A DNA stretch of 64,000 nucleotides from a virus, in the IMG/VR virus record IMGVR_UViG_3300033153_006331, positions 1 through 64,000 of that record, one strand, 5' to 3'. Numbering within the stretch: position 1 is the stretch's first letter; each line of letters begins with the position of its first letter. This document shows positions 16,122 through 23,050 of this stretch, piece after piece. The notes under the pieces were generated by a model. That model was not told the DNA's origin, searched no databases, and saw only the letters and a program-made list of their open reading frames with translations. The position numbers and the translations under genes are program-made.

Positions 16122-16984
16122 ACGAAGGCGTACTCTACTTGTTCTGCGGTATGGGGGCGGCAGAACGGCTTGTCGTCTCGATCCACACGCTCCGTCAGCA
16201 TTATGATGGTGACGTGACGGTGGCTTGCACGGACGAGCCGGAACGGGAACTTGTCGCGTCAATGCAGCCCCTCGGGATCAAGTCTCTGTCGGTTGCGAAG
16301 ATTGGCCAGCGAAACGGCCACTATGTCACCAAATCCACGATGCCGAAATGGTCGCCGTACGAGACGACGATCTTCCTGGACGCTGACACGATCGTCTGCA
16401 AGCCGATAGACCGGCTCTTCGAGGAGTCCCGCAAGAGCCTGGTGCTGACCCAGTTCGCCACCTGGATATCCACCGGCCGAAAAATGTCGGCAAGGATTTT
16501 GTCGGCCGCCCACAAGCCGAATATCGACGACCACGACGAATATCTTTCCCCGTTCATCGGGGCCCTCTGCCAAGAGCAGGTAAGGATCAAGCCGAGTGAC
16601 GCCGCCGAGTATCCGGGGATCAACACCGGGGTGATGGGCTGGCCGAAAGGCCACGCCGCCCTGGCCCTCTGGCACGAGGTTACAATGCAGATCGGGGGCC
16701 AGTTCATGGCCGACGAACTCGCCATGCAACTCGTGCTGCCGAACGTCAATGCGAAGGTACTGCCGGAAATCTATAACGCCAGCCCGATCCATGGGGAGTG
16801 CAAGCCAGAGGACGTGGTAGTCTGGCATTTCCACGGCCGCAAGCACGTCAAGCGGGAAGAAGGCCGCAAGTTGTGGTGGCCGGCCTTCGAGTCGGCGTGC
16901 AACGCGAAGGTGGCAAGAATTCATCGGTGGGCTGGCCGGCATGACAAGACTGTGCGGGCACACTTGAGGGAGATGTCGGAATGA
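16118..16984 (+). CDS. GT8-like glycosyltransferase
   Basis: 288 residues from MNEGVLYLFCGMG; ATG overlaps the upstream stop (ATGA). TTIFLDADTIVCKPIDRLF is the D-x-D block of glycogenin-like GT8 enzymes, and YPGINTGVMGWPKG matches the downstream NTG block. EDVVVWHFHGRKHV supplies the late histidine. It likely transfers a hexose from UDP-sugar. Confidence 0.75.
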   Translation: MNEGVLYLFCGMGAAERLVVSIHTLRQHYDGDVTVACTDEPERELVASMQPLGIKSLSVAKIGQRNGHYVTKSTMPKWSPYETTIFLDADTIVCKPIDRLFEESRKSLVLTQFATWISTGRKMSARILSAAHKPNIDDHDEYLSPFIGALCQEQVRIKPSDAAEYPGINTGVMGWPKGHAALALWHEVTMQIGGQFMADELAMQLVLPNVNAKVLPEIYNASPIHGECKPEDVVVWHFHGRKHVKREEGRKLWWPAFESACNAKVARIHRWAGRHDKTVRAHLREMSE

Positions 16985-17052
16985 GCGAACCAACAAACAT
17001 CTGGGTCCTTTTCGTCGGTAAATACTCAGATCAAATGGCGGTTGCAGCATGA
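16981..17052 (+). CDS. 23-residue coupled ORF
   Basis: MSEPTNIWVLFVGKYSDQMAVAA overlaps both neighbours at ATGA junctions. It may be a true microprotein, a coupling ORF or the N-terminal remnant of a lost gene. Nothing else supports it. Confidence 0.35.
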   Translation: MSEPTNIWVLFVGKYSDQMAVAA

Positions 17053-17537
17053 CTACATCCGAATGCTACGTTTGGACATTGGGGGCGATGGCCGCACTTA
17101 TCCGTGTCGGCCGTCCTCTCTGCCCCCTAGCCCTAACTCCGGAAGGGCGAACGGAGTTTGATGGATTGATGGCGTCGGGCCTGTCGCCTTCCGATGAGGA
17201 GATTACGAATTGTATAATGGACAACAAGCCCGCGCTGGGATTAGAGTCCGACAGCCCCATTTCTTGTGCTGAGGCAATCCACATGCTGAAAGCATTTCGG
17301 GACAAGGTGAGCAGTCGAACAGTCTACCTTGCGGTTGCCAGAGATTGCCCCGACGAAACGATCGTCGGGATCTTTTCAGACCCAGAGCGGGCACTCCAAG
17401 TCACACTGCACGTCGAGAACAACACCGACGTGGAGGCTTTCGTCCGCCCCATGTTGCTGGATCCGCAGGAAGACGATTTAGTGTGGTGGGCTCGGGCTAT
17501 CCGGCGACCGCCGGGCGTGAACATGGGAAAGAACTGA
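17049..17537 (+). CDS. Hypothetical protein in glycan cassette
   Basis: 162 residues (MTTSECYVWTLGAMAALIR...), ATG overlapping the upstream stop. A segment near 90-125 (VYLAVARDCPDETIVGIFSDPERA) has strand-helix alternation. No family is recognised. Its position in the chain of coupled genes suggests co-expression with the sugar enzymes. Confidence 0.6.
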   Translation: MTTSECYVWTLGAMAALIRVGRPLCPLALTPEGRTEFDGLMASGLSPSDEEITNCIMDNKPALGLESDSPISCAEAIHMLKAFRDKVSSRTVYLAVARDCPDETIVGIFSDPERALQVTLHVENNTDVEAFVRPMLLDPQEDDLVWWARAIRRPPGVNMGKN

Positions 17538-17541
17538 CACC

Positions 17542-17766
17542 GTGGAGTTCCAAGCCTACATGCCACACCCGCCCCGCAGAATCAGACTGTTGCTTATCAA
17601 GCCGCCGAAGGATTGGAGTTATGACCAGGACAGTCGGGACACGATCCGCAAATTGGCCGCCGACATTCGAAAGATACTCAAAGGCACACCGATTCTGAAT
17701 CTGCCCAAGGGCTGGAATGCTTCGGTGGTGGAAGTTGACGGAATCGGGGTCGATCTGGAGAAGTGA
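17542..17766 (+). CDS. Small hypothetical protein
   Basis: 74 residues from a GTG (an ATG at 17560 is an alternative). Basic strand RRIRLLLIKPPKDW and helix RDTIRKLAADIRKIL are visible, without known motif. Its stop overlaps the possible GTG start of the radical-SAM gene. Confidence 0.5.
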   Translation: MEFQAYMPHPPRRIRLLLIKPPKDWSYDQDSRDTIRKLAADIRKILKGTPILNLPKGWNASVVEVDGIGVDLEK

Positions 17767-18503
17767 AGATGAAGAGGATCAACGTCGAGTGCAACTTAAC
17801 GCTACGGTGCCAGCTCAATTGCACAAACTGCAACCGCATGATGGGCAGAGCCCCCGACCGTGGCGAAGAAGAGGATATGACTGTCGAGCAGGTCCAGCGA
17901 TTCGTTTACCAACTCGCCGGCGGCCCGGTCAAGGTGAAACGATTGAAGCTGCTCGGCGGGGAGCCGCTGCTCCACCCATGGTTCGCGGAAGTCTATGGTA
18001 TTCTGGCTTCTGCCATCGAGGATGGCCTGATCCAAAAGGTCAAGATAGAAAGCAACGGCATCCTGCCACGTCCGGACATGCCGCCTCACGACAACATCCA
18101 TTGGGCCGGCAAGCCATACAAGCGAAAGCGTCACCTGCCGGTACTCTGGTCGCCTACCGATATGGGCCTACCGACGCCGAACGCGCCGTGTTCCATGCCG
18201 CGAATCTGCGGTATCAGCCTGGACGCCTACGGCTATTCGCTCTGTTCGATGTGCCCCATGATGCTGCGGGTCTTCCAACGCGAGGACTTGTACGTTGACG
18301 AGTTTCCGGGCGACTGGCGGGAAGTATTCGCCGAGACGATCGAGCACATCTGCCCGCATTGCATCTTCTCGGCCCCGCAAGAATTCAAGGACAAACATTG
18401 CTATCCGGTGACCGACACTCCGGAAGACGCTTTGATGCCAACGCCTACTTGGCGGGAGCACCTGGAGGTTTTTGACGGCCACGCGAAGAAAGGGAAGTGG
18501 TGA
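17763..18503 (+). CDS. Radical SAM enzyme
   Basis: 246 residues from GTG 17763 or 244 from ATG 17769. CQLNCTNCNR fits the CxxxCxxC motif that holds the 4Fe-4S cluster, and LKLLGGEPLLHPWF is the GGEP SAM-binding motif. More cysteines (CGISLDAYGYSLCSMC, ICPHCIF) suggest an auxiliary cluster as in SPASM-like enzymes. Such enzymes modify peptides or sugars by radical chemistry. In this cassette it may alter a sugar or a virion peptide. Confidence 0.85.
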   Translation: MKMKRINVECNLTLRCQLNCTNCNRMMGRAPDRGEEEDMTVEQVQRFVYQLAGGPVKVKRLKLLGGEPLLHPWFAEVYGILASAIEDGLIQKVKIESNGILPRPDMPPHDNIHWAGKPYKRKRHLPVLWSPTDMGLPTPNAPCSMPRICGISLDAYGYSLCSMCPMMLRVFQREDLYVDEFPGDWREVFAETIEHICPHCIFSAPQEFKDKHCYPVTDTPEDALMPTPTWREHLEVFDGHAKKGKW

Positions 18504-19249
18504 TGCGGAAGCTGGAGATAGTTCTACACTGTTACCGATATAGTCGCTGCCTGAGCTACCTGCTGTCGTCGCTGGAAATCAACCGGGCTCCGTCGGCACA
18601 GATCCAAGCGACGGTGTTCTGGAATTCAGACGATCGACCGACCTTGGACGTGCTCCGCTACTTCAACGAGCATGGCGAAATGGGGCGCTGGCCAAAGTAT
18701 CCGGGCGACCAGCCGGCACTGTACCTCCAGTCGCATGCCCTTGAACTTCCGCGACTGCTCCGGCGGGCGATAGGCCGGAACATGGCGGCATTGCGGACGA
18801 GAGCCGATCTTGTTTGGTTCTGCGACGGCGATTATGTCTTCGGTCCCAACTGCCTGGAAACTCTGGCGACAATGGACTTGCCGGAATCAAAGCTCTGGTA
18901 TCCCCGCGAGGTGATGATTTCCAAGACTCACGCTTTGGGTGACGCCGCGTCCCTGAAAGCGGCTGCCGGGCCGGGCATCTACCATATCAATCCGACTGAC
19001 TACATGCCGAGCAAACACAGAGCCATAGGCGGGTTACAGATTGTTCCCGGCGACGTGGCCAGAGAGTTCGGATATTGCCGCGCCACGAAATGGCAGAATC
19101 CGGTCAAGGACGGCAAGTGGGCGGACACCCGCGGCGACAAGACTTTCCGGAACATCTTGGGAACAAAGGGAACGCCGATTAGTTTGCCGCATTTGTATCG
19201 GATTCGGCAGAGTGTCGAGGGGGTGGTGGATACGTTGGAGTCTAGCTGA
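18503..19249 (+). CDS. Glycosyltransferase-like protein
   Basis: 248 residues from MRKLEIVLHCYRYSRCL, start in TGATG. ADLVWFCDGDYVFGPNCLE near 105-123 is a DxD motif following a hydrophobic strand, as in GT2/GT-A proteins. HRAIGGLQIVPGDVARE and TRGDKTFRN may be acceptor-site loops. It is the last gene of the coupled cassette; a pentamer array begins at its stop codon. Confidence 0.7.
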   Translation: MRKLEIVLHCYRYSRCLSYLLSSLEINRAPSAQIQATVFWNSDDRPTLDVLRYFNEHGEMGRWPKYPGDQPALYLQSHALELPRLLRRAIGRNMAALRTRADLVWFCDGDYVFGPNCLETLATMDLPESKLWYPREVMISKTHALGDAASLKAAAGPGIYHINPTDYMPSKHRAIGGLQIVPGDVAREFGYCRATKWQNPVKDGKWADTRGDKTFRNILGTKGTPISLPHLYRIRQSVEGVVDTLESS

Positions 19250-19341
19250 GCCAATCCGAGGCGAGGCTAACCGACACGATTCGATTCGGGACGAGGCGGT
19301 GCGAACCGGCCCGACTCGAGACAAGACAAGACGAAACGGCT
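19247..19341 (+). repeat. Pentamer array R1 (YGRNN x19)
   Basis: From the stop codon TGA of the upstream gene, 19 consecutive 5-nt units fit mostly C/T-G-A/G-N-N (CGAGG, CGATT, CGGGA, CGAAC...). The array ends with the shared tail CGAGACAAGACAAGACGAAA plus CGGCT and a run of seven T. No insertion breaks the 5-nt phase. Confidence 0.85.
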
Positions 19342-19384
19342 TTTTTTCGGAATTTTCAAGAAAAGTGGGAAATGGGGGCTTTCG

Positions 19385-19395
19385 TGTGGTATAAT
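19385..19395 (+). promoter_or_regulatory. Extended -10 promoter TGTGGTATAAT
   Basis: TGTGG directly precedes TATAAT (19390-19395). No -35 match is seen at 17 bases, as expected for an extended -10 promoter. The predicted start near 19402 lies six bases before array R2, so R2 would be the 5' leader of the gene at 19524. The same 11-mer occurs at 40568 and 53024 on the minus strand. Confidence 0.65.
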
Positions 19396-19407
19396 GTCTT
19401 GCTCAGA

Positions 19408-19483
19408 CGCAACGGAGACGGCGCGAGGCGGAACGCCCCGATTCGGCACGAACCGAATTGACCCAAGACAAGACGAAACGGCT
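19408..19483 (+). repeat. Pentamer array R2 (x15)
   Basis: Fifteen units in 5-nt phase with one extra base at 19418, e.g. CGCAA, CGAGG, CGATT, CGGCA, CGAAC, ending CAAGACAAGACGAAACGGCT. It begins at the predicted transcription start and is followed by a pyrimidine tract, then the ribosome-binding site of the next gene. Confidence 0.8.
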
Positions 19484-19523
19484 GTTTTTCTATTCCCCCT
19501 GAACTCCCGAAAGGAGTGATGCA

Positions 19524-20117
19524 ATGCGAACTGCGACGATCAAAGTAACGGCGATGACCCCCTACAGCCAGTCCAAGGCCCTGAAAGAGGAGAAGAAGCG
19601 GGCCGAGTCCTATGAGGCCTTCGAGACTCGGGTCTGGAAGGACCGGATGCACGTTGACAGCGACGGACACGTTTTCGTGCCGCCTGTATCCATCCTGAAC
19701 GGGATGGCCTGTGCCGCCGCCTATCTCTCCAAGGGCGGGGAGTTGAAGAAAAAGGGCAACGCAACGTGGTCCCAAAACTTCACTTGCGGCCTGTCGATCA
19801 GCGAAGGGCCGACTCTCCTGAACCGAGATGGCGTCCCGATGAGGGGCGAGGACGGCGATTCAGTCTGGGTGTATTGCCACGCGGACGGCAAGCGGTCTTC
19901 CGGCACGCGGGTCTGGCGGTGCTTCCCGGTCTTCGAGAAGTGGACGCTAGAGTTTGTCCTGACGATCCTGGACGACACGATTCCCGAAGAGGTGTTCAAC
20001 CGGGTGGTCGAGGCGTTCGGCTTGTTCAACGGCATCGGACGCTATCGGCCGCAGAACGGCGGATACTTGGGCCGCTTTGTGGTGGATTCAATAGAGATTT
20101 CAGACGTGGCGAAATGA
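19524..20117 (+). CDS. Conserved phage protein of unknown function
   Basis: 197 residues with AAAGGAG before the ATG. Blocks such as MTPYSQSKAL, DRMHVDSDGHVFVPP and GIGRYRPQNGGYLGRF recur, as I recall, in many phages and prophages, where they remain uncharacterised. The terminal glycine-rich strand resembles RAMP/ferredoxin-like nucleic-acid binders, but this is weak. It lies between pentamer arrays R2 and R3, and its last codons already follow the array phase. Confidence 0.65.
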   Translation: MRTATIKVTAMTPYSQSKALKEEKKRAESYEAFETRVWKDRMHVDSDGHVFVPPVSILNGMACAAAYLSKGGELKKKGNATWSQNFTCGLSISEGPTLLNRDGVPMRGEDGDSVWVYCHADGKRSSGTRVWRCFPVFEKWTLEFVLTILDDTIPEEVFNRVVEAFGLFNGIGRYRPQNGGYLGRFVVDSIEISDVAK

Positions 20118-20184
20118 CGCGATGCGAATTGAGCCGACCCGGAGCGAAGTGACTCGATGCGGCCAGAAATGAAACGAAACGGCT
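20105..20184 (+). repeat. Pentamer array R3 (x16)
   Basis: Sixteen units beginning two units before the stop codon of the upstream gene; the TGA is itself a unit (TGACG). The array CGATG CGAAT TGAGC CGACC CGGAG CGAAG is nearly duplicated in R4. It ends TGAAA CGAAA CGGCT then TTGCTATTATT. Confidence 0.8.
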
Positions 20185-20214
20185 TTGCTATTATTCGCGT
20201 CTTTGGAACGAAAG

Positions 20215-20279
20215 CGGAATGACGTGATACGATGCGAATTGAACCGACCCGGGGCGAAGTGAAACAAGACGAAACGCTT
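20215..20279 (+). repeat. Pentamer array R4 (x13)
   Basis: Thirteen units in phase, including TGATA, CGATG, CGAAT, TGAAC, CGACC, CGGGG, CGAAG and TGAAA, ending CAAGACGAAACGCTT. It contains in-frame TGA triplets, which argues against a coding role. The gene at 20308 follows, with AAAGGAG in between. Confidence 0.8.
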
Positions 20280-20307
20280 TCCACACTTTTCCAAAGGAGA
20301 CCCTATC

Positions 20308-20874
20308 GTGACTGAGGCACAACAGCCCGAACTAATCCAAGGCAAACACCGCCGCATACCCAGCGAGCCCAGCCCCGATGTATTCGTCATCGAAGGCGTA
20401 CTCCGGGACCTGAAGGGCGAGCAGGTTGCCACGAAAGACACCCTGGCCAAGGCCATCGGCCTGGACGCCGAGAAGGATTGGGAGATCGTATACCGCAGAA
20501 TCTCGGCCGCCGTCAAACGGCTCCAGAACCGGGAACACATCAACATCTGCGTTGTCCGGGGCGAAGGCTATATGAAAGAGCCCGCCCCTGCCACCGTGGC
20601 CAAACAGGACAGCGAGCGGAAATCCTGCCGACGCCGGGCCACAAAGAACGTCCAGCGGTTGATGAACGTCAAGACCGACGAACTGGACGAGAACGAGAAA
20701 TACAAGTTGAACGCCTCTCTGGCAATCAACATGGTCGCCAAAAAGGTGTTCTCACACGGGACCGGGCAGAAGATGATTGCGGCTGCCACGGTGAAGGACA
20801 CGAAGCGGCTGCCGATGGCGGATGCGCTGAAGATTTTGCAGGACAGGGAGGCGGCCAAAAAGGAATCGGGATGA
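20308..20874 (+). CDS. Hypothetical protein with possible winged-helix N-terminus
   Basis: 188 residues from a GTG with AAAGGAG at good spacing. Residues 25-90 (VFVIEGVLRDLKGEQ, TKDTLAKAIGLDAEKDWEIV, AVKRLQNREHINICVVRGEGY) have the helix-helix-wing order of a winged helix. The rest is basic and helical. It may bind DNA or RNA; being flanked by arrays R4 and R5 makes it a candidate partner for them, though this is only context. Confidence 0.6.
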   Translation: MTEAQQPELIQGKHRRIPSEPSPDVFVIEGVLRDLKGEQVATKDTLAKAIGLDAEKDWEIVYRRISAAVKRLQNREHINICVVRGEGYMKEPAPATVAKQDSERKSCRRRATKNVQRLMNVKTDELDENEKYKLNASLAINMVAKKVFSHGTGQKMIAAATVKDTKRLPMADALKILQDREAAKKESG

Positions 20875-20981
20875 AGCGAAGCGGCCCGACCCGGGGCGAT
20901 TCGAGGCGAAACGAAACGAAACGAGGCGGACCGAGCCGGGGCGAGACGGCCCGATTCGGCTCGAGACAAGACGAAACGGCT
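20867..20981 (+). repeat. Pentamer array R5 (x23)
   Basis: The longest unbroken plus-strand array: 23 units without a single phase slip, starting one unit before the stop codon TGA of the upstream gene. Units include CGAAG, CGGCC, CGACC, CGGGG, CGATT, CGAGG, CGAAA (three in a row), CGGAC, CGAGC. It ends CGAGACAAGACGAAACGGCT then TCCCTATCC. One frame stays open through it into the next gene. Confidence 0.85.
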
Positions 20982-20988
20982 TCCCTAT

Positions 20989-21008
20989 CCCAGCCGCCGA
21001 CTAGGACC
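20989..21008 (+). repeat. 20-bp direct repeat, left copy
   Basis: CCCAGCCGCCGACTAGGACC, identical to 21221-21240. The two copies bracket the gene at 21018-21236. This copy directly follows array R5. Confidence 0.85.
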
Positions 21009-21017
21009 ATCGAGAGA

Positions 21018-21236
21018 ATGACAATGGACACATTGCAAGTTCACGCAGTCGGATCAAAGTGCGAGGCCCACGGTGTTCCGCTCGTCATCGTAGGCATTTG
21101 CATCCGATCTGCCGGAGTTCAATACGAAGTCGCGTGGTGGGATGGAAGAAACCATCATGTCGAGTGGCTTTACGATTTCGAGGTAGAATACAACACTCGG
21201 CAAACTAAGGTAGGCTTTGCCCCAGCCGCCGACTAG
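21018..21236 (+). CDS. Orphan small protein between direct repeats
   Basis: 72 residues from MTMDTLQVHAVGSKCEAHG. The strand-rich sequence (VPLVIVGICIRSAGVQYEVAWW then HHVEWLYDFEVE) resembles a small SH3-like or beta-barrel domain; no family is certain. The last codons lie in the right copy of a 20-bp direct repeat. The frame is open upstream through array R5 to an ATG at 20871, but the ATGs at 21018 and 21024 are more plausible. Confidence 0.55.
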   Translation: MTMDTLQVHAVGSKCEAHGVPLVIVGICIRSAGVQYEVAWWDGRNHHVEWLYDFEVEYNTRQTKVGFAPAAD

Positions 21237-21624
21237 GACCGCCGCCGGGCTCCCAACCCAGGTCCTCCCGCACAATGTCATCCAAGTCTATCGACCACGG
21301 GCCCACGGCCTGATAGACCTCGTGAAGGGCCGAATCCTCCCGGAATTCCATCCGGTGCAGCGTTCCGGGAGTAACGGCAAAGCTCTCCGCTGGCATCACG
21401 TCCTTGATGACGTTCCCATCCTGATCCGTCAGGCAGACGTGGCCCACCAGCACCAGAAATGAATTGGCCTTGTGGATGTGCTTGTGCAGGCTGGACGCCC
21501 CGCCCTTCAGGCCGAACGCCTCCGACACCGACACCCGCTCGCCCACGAACAGGTGCCGACTCCAGCCCCAGCGGTGATAGTGAATTTCACTCGGCGGGAT
21601 CGACGGGTTGTTCACTGTCGCCAT
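21205..21624 (-). CDS. Cupin domain protein
   Basis: 139 residues. SSLHKHIHKANSFLVLVGHV contains the first cupin motif (H-x-H then E-replaced position) and FAVTPGTLHRMEFREDS the second. The closest named group is the mannose-6-phosphate isomerase type II C-terminal cupin, which is consistent with sugar-nucleotide chemistry nearby. It converges on and overlaps the plus-strand gene at 21018 by 32 bases. Confidence 0.75.
   Translation of the reverse strand: MATVNNPSIPPSEIHYHRWGWSRHLFVGERVSVSEAFGLKGGASSLHKHIHKANSFLVLVGHVCLTDQDGNVIKDVMPAESFAVTPGTLHRMEFREDSALHEVYQAVGPWSIDLDDIVREDLGWEPGGGPSRRLGQSLP
21221..21240 (+). repeat. 20-bp direct repeat, right copy
   Basis: Identical to 20989-21008. It includes the stop codon of the plus-strand gene at 21018. 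Confidence 0.85.
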
Positions 21625-21985
21625 CCTCGCTCTTTTCGGCCGGCGTGTGTTCGGCTGTAACCTCGTCCAGGATTTGCAGAGGCCCCTTGCCGTCGTCTTC
21701 CGGCCTGCGTCGAGAAGCTAGAATCTCTTGCATCCGTTCCTTGAAGATGCCCACCATTTCCGGGTACAGGTTGTGCGGGGCATCCGCGATGTGCAGGCCC
21801 GGCTCGGGACCCAAAGTGCCATCCTGTTCGATCGGAAAGACCACGATCACATACCTTCCGACCTTGATGGTGTCCCGGACATCCAACGCAGTATTCCGGT
21901 AGATGTCGGCCAGCTTCCGCTTCAGGGCCGCCGCTTGGATCGTGGGAGTACCCAACATGGGTTTCTTCGGTTCTCGTTTACTCAT
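21587..21985 (-). CDS. Hypothetical protein
   Basis: 132 residues from MSKREPKKPMLGTPTIQ with GGAGAA upstream. A central strand region (RDTIKVGRYVIVVFPIEQDG) precedes an amphipathic helix and an acidic, low-complexity tail. The end overlaps the cupin gene. Its function is unknown. Confidence 0.65.
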   Translation of the reverse strand: MSKREPKKPMLGTPTIQAAALKRKLADIYRNTALDVRDTIKVGRYVIVVFPIEQDGTLGPEPGLHIADAPHNLYPEMVGIFKERMQEILASRRRPEDDGKGPLQILDEVTAEHTPAEKSEDGDSEQPVDPAE

Positions 21986-22024
21986 TGTGAATTCTCCTCG
22001 CAATTTGGGGTGTATGTTCTGAAC

Positions 22025-22219
22025 TTACTCGCAAACACAGCCGGTGGCATAGCGGCGCCCGGAGCAGGAGCAACTGCATACCTCATCCTCGCAGTCCGGG
22101 TCCTCCAGGAAGTCGTCGGTCGCCTTGACGAGTTCGTGCTCGGGCGTCCCCTTGATTCGGAAGGCCGCGAATAATGCCGCCAACGAGCCCATGAATGAGC
22201 GGCGATCGAAATCAGTCAT
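22025..22219 (-). CDS. Small Tat-signal-like protein
   Basis: 64 residues, MTDFDRRSFMGSLAALFAAF, with an RRSFMG twin-arginine motif and short hydrophobic stretch. The tail is acidic and ends in a cysteine cluster (DEVCSCSCSGRRYATGCVC). Its start overlaps the upstream stop (GATGACTGA). Third member of a series of similar N-termini. Confidence 0.55.
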   Translation of the reverse strand: MTDFDRRSFMGSLAALFAAFRIKGTPEHELVKATDDFLEDPDCEDEVCSCSCSGRRYATGCVCE

Positions 22220-22478
22220 CGCCACCGCCCTCGATTATCACAGGAAGCCATCTGCAAGATATGCTCCCATCGTCGTGTCTGAATTCATTCTCGTACTTGC
22301 GACGTACAACCCTGCCGACCTTGGCACGTTTCGGCCTTAGGAATCCTTCGTACCGTTGCTTCCGATCTGACCAGGCAACAATTGCCAGGACTTTCTCGGG
22401 TTTACCCAATGCACCCTTTCCCGTGAATCCCGCGAACAGTCCGGCCAAGGCCCCAAAAAACGATCTCCGATTAGTCAT
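22212..22478 (-). CDS. Tat-signal-like protein with GKPEKVLA motif
   Basis: 88 residues from MTNRRSFFGALAGLFAGF. The mature part has GKPEKVLAIVAWSDRKQRYE, which recurs in the protein at 22540, followed by VGRVVRRKYENEFR. Ribosome-binding site AGAGGA precedes the ATG in a block shared with two other genes of this cluster. Probably exported; role unknown. Confidence 0.6.
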   Translation of the reverse strand: MTNRRSFFGALAGLFAGFTGKGALGKPEKVLAIVAWSDRKQRYEGFLRPKRAKVGRVVRRKYENEFRHDDGSISCRWLPVIIEGGGDD

Positions 22479-22539
22479 TGTAATATCCTCTCGCGCGTCT
22501 GAATTCGTTCTCGTACTCGCGACGTACAATCCTGCCGGC

Positions 22540-23007
22540 CTACGGTTTCGGACCGGACTCGTACCGCTGGTTTTTGTCTGACCAGGCGACGAATGCCAGG
22601 ACTTTCTCGGGCTTGCCGACCACAGCTTTCCCCGTTTTGGTTTCAGTAATCCGCAGCTCGATGGCCCCGGCGAATCGACTGCCGTGGACAGAACTCCCCG
22701 TGGCCGCCAATGGCGGCGAGCCCTCCACCACTTCGCGCTTGGCGAGAACGAATCCTCTATTTACAACCATTCGGCCAATATCCTCTACTTCCTCTTGGGC
22801 GGCACCCACGAAAGCGGCGGTGGTCCGCCTTTCGACTACACCATCCCGTAGTGCGTCAAACACCGCAAGGTAAAAGCACTTGGGGTGCAAGTCTTCCGGA
22901 CGCATAATTGACAAGTAAGCCTTGCGGCCGAATCCACTACGGAGGATTGCGAACGGGCTGCACATCACGGCAGCAATTGCCCCAATGAATCCTCTCCGAT
23001 TAGTCAT
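22540..23007 (-). CDS. Tat-signal-like protein, C-terminus interrupted by amber codon
   Basis: 155 residues from MTNRRGFIGAIAAVMC. It shares GKPEKVLAFVAWSDKNQRYE with its downstream neighbour. Directly after its TAG (22540-22542) the same frame continues for 22 codons, AGRIVRREYENEFRRARGYY then ND, homologous to the neighbour's VGRVVRRKYENEF. So the gene ends early by a nonsense change, by readthrough, or the extra codons are a duplication by-product. Confidence 0.6.
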   Translation of the reverse strand: MTNRRGFIGAIAAVMCSPFAILRSGFGRKAYLSIMRPEDLHPKCFYLAVFDALRDGVVERRTTAAFVGAAQEEVEDIGRMVVNRGFVLAKREVVEGSPPLAATGSSVHGSRFAGAIELRITETKTGKAVVGKPEKVLAFVAWSDKNQRYESGPKP

Positions 23008-23050
23008 TGTAATATCCTCTCGCGTCTAGGGTTTGCTCGAACTCGCTTGT

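Noticed and set aside
19247-20981. CRISPR array
   Set aside because: No constant repeat of 24-40 nt with spacers; the unit is a degenerate pentamer without spacers, and no cas genes are present.
22540-22542. Genome-wide amber recoding (TAG read as an amino acid)
   Set aside because: recT, terL and other genes end at TAG with sensible lengths, and no suppressor tRNA was found. The extension after this TAG is more simply a local duplication or nonsense event.
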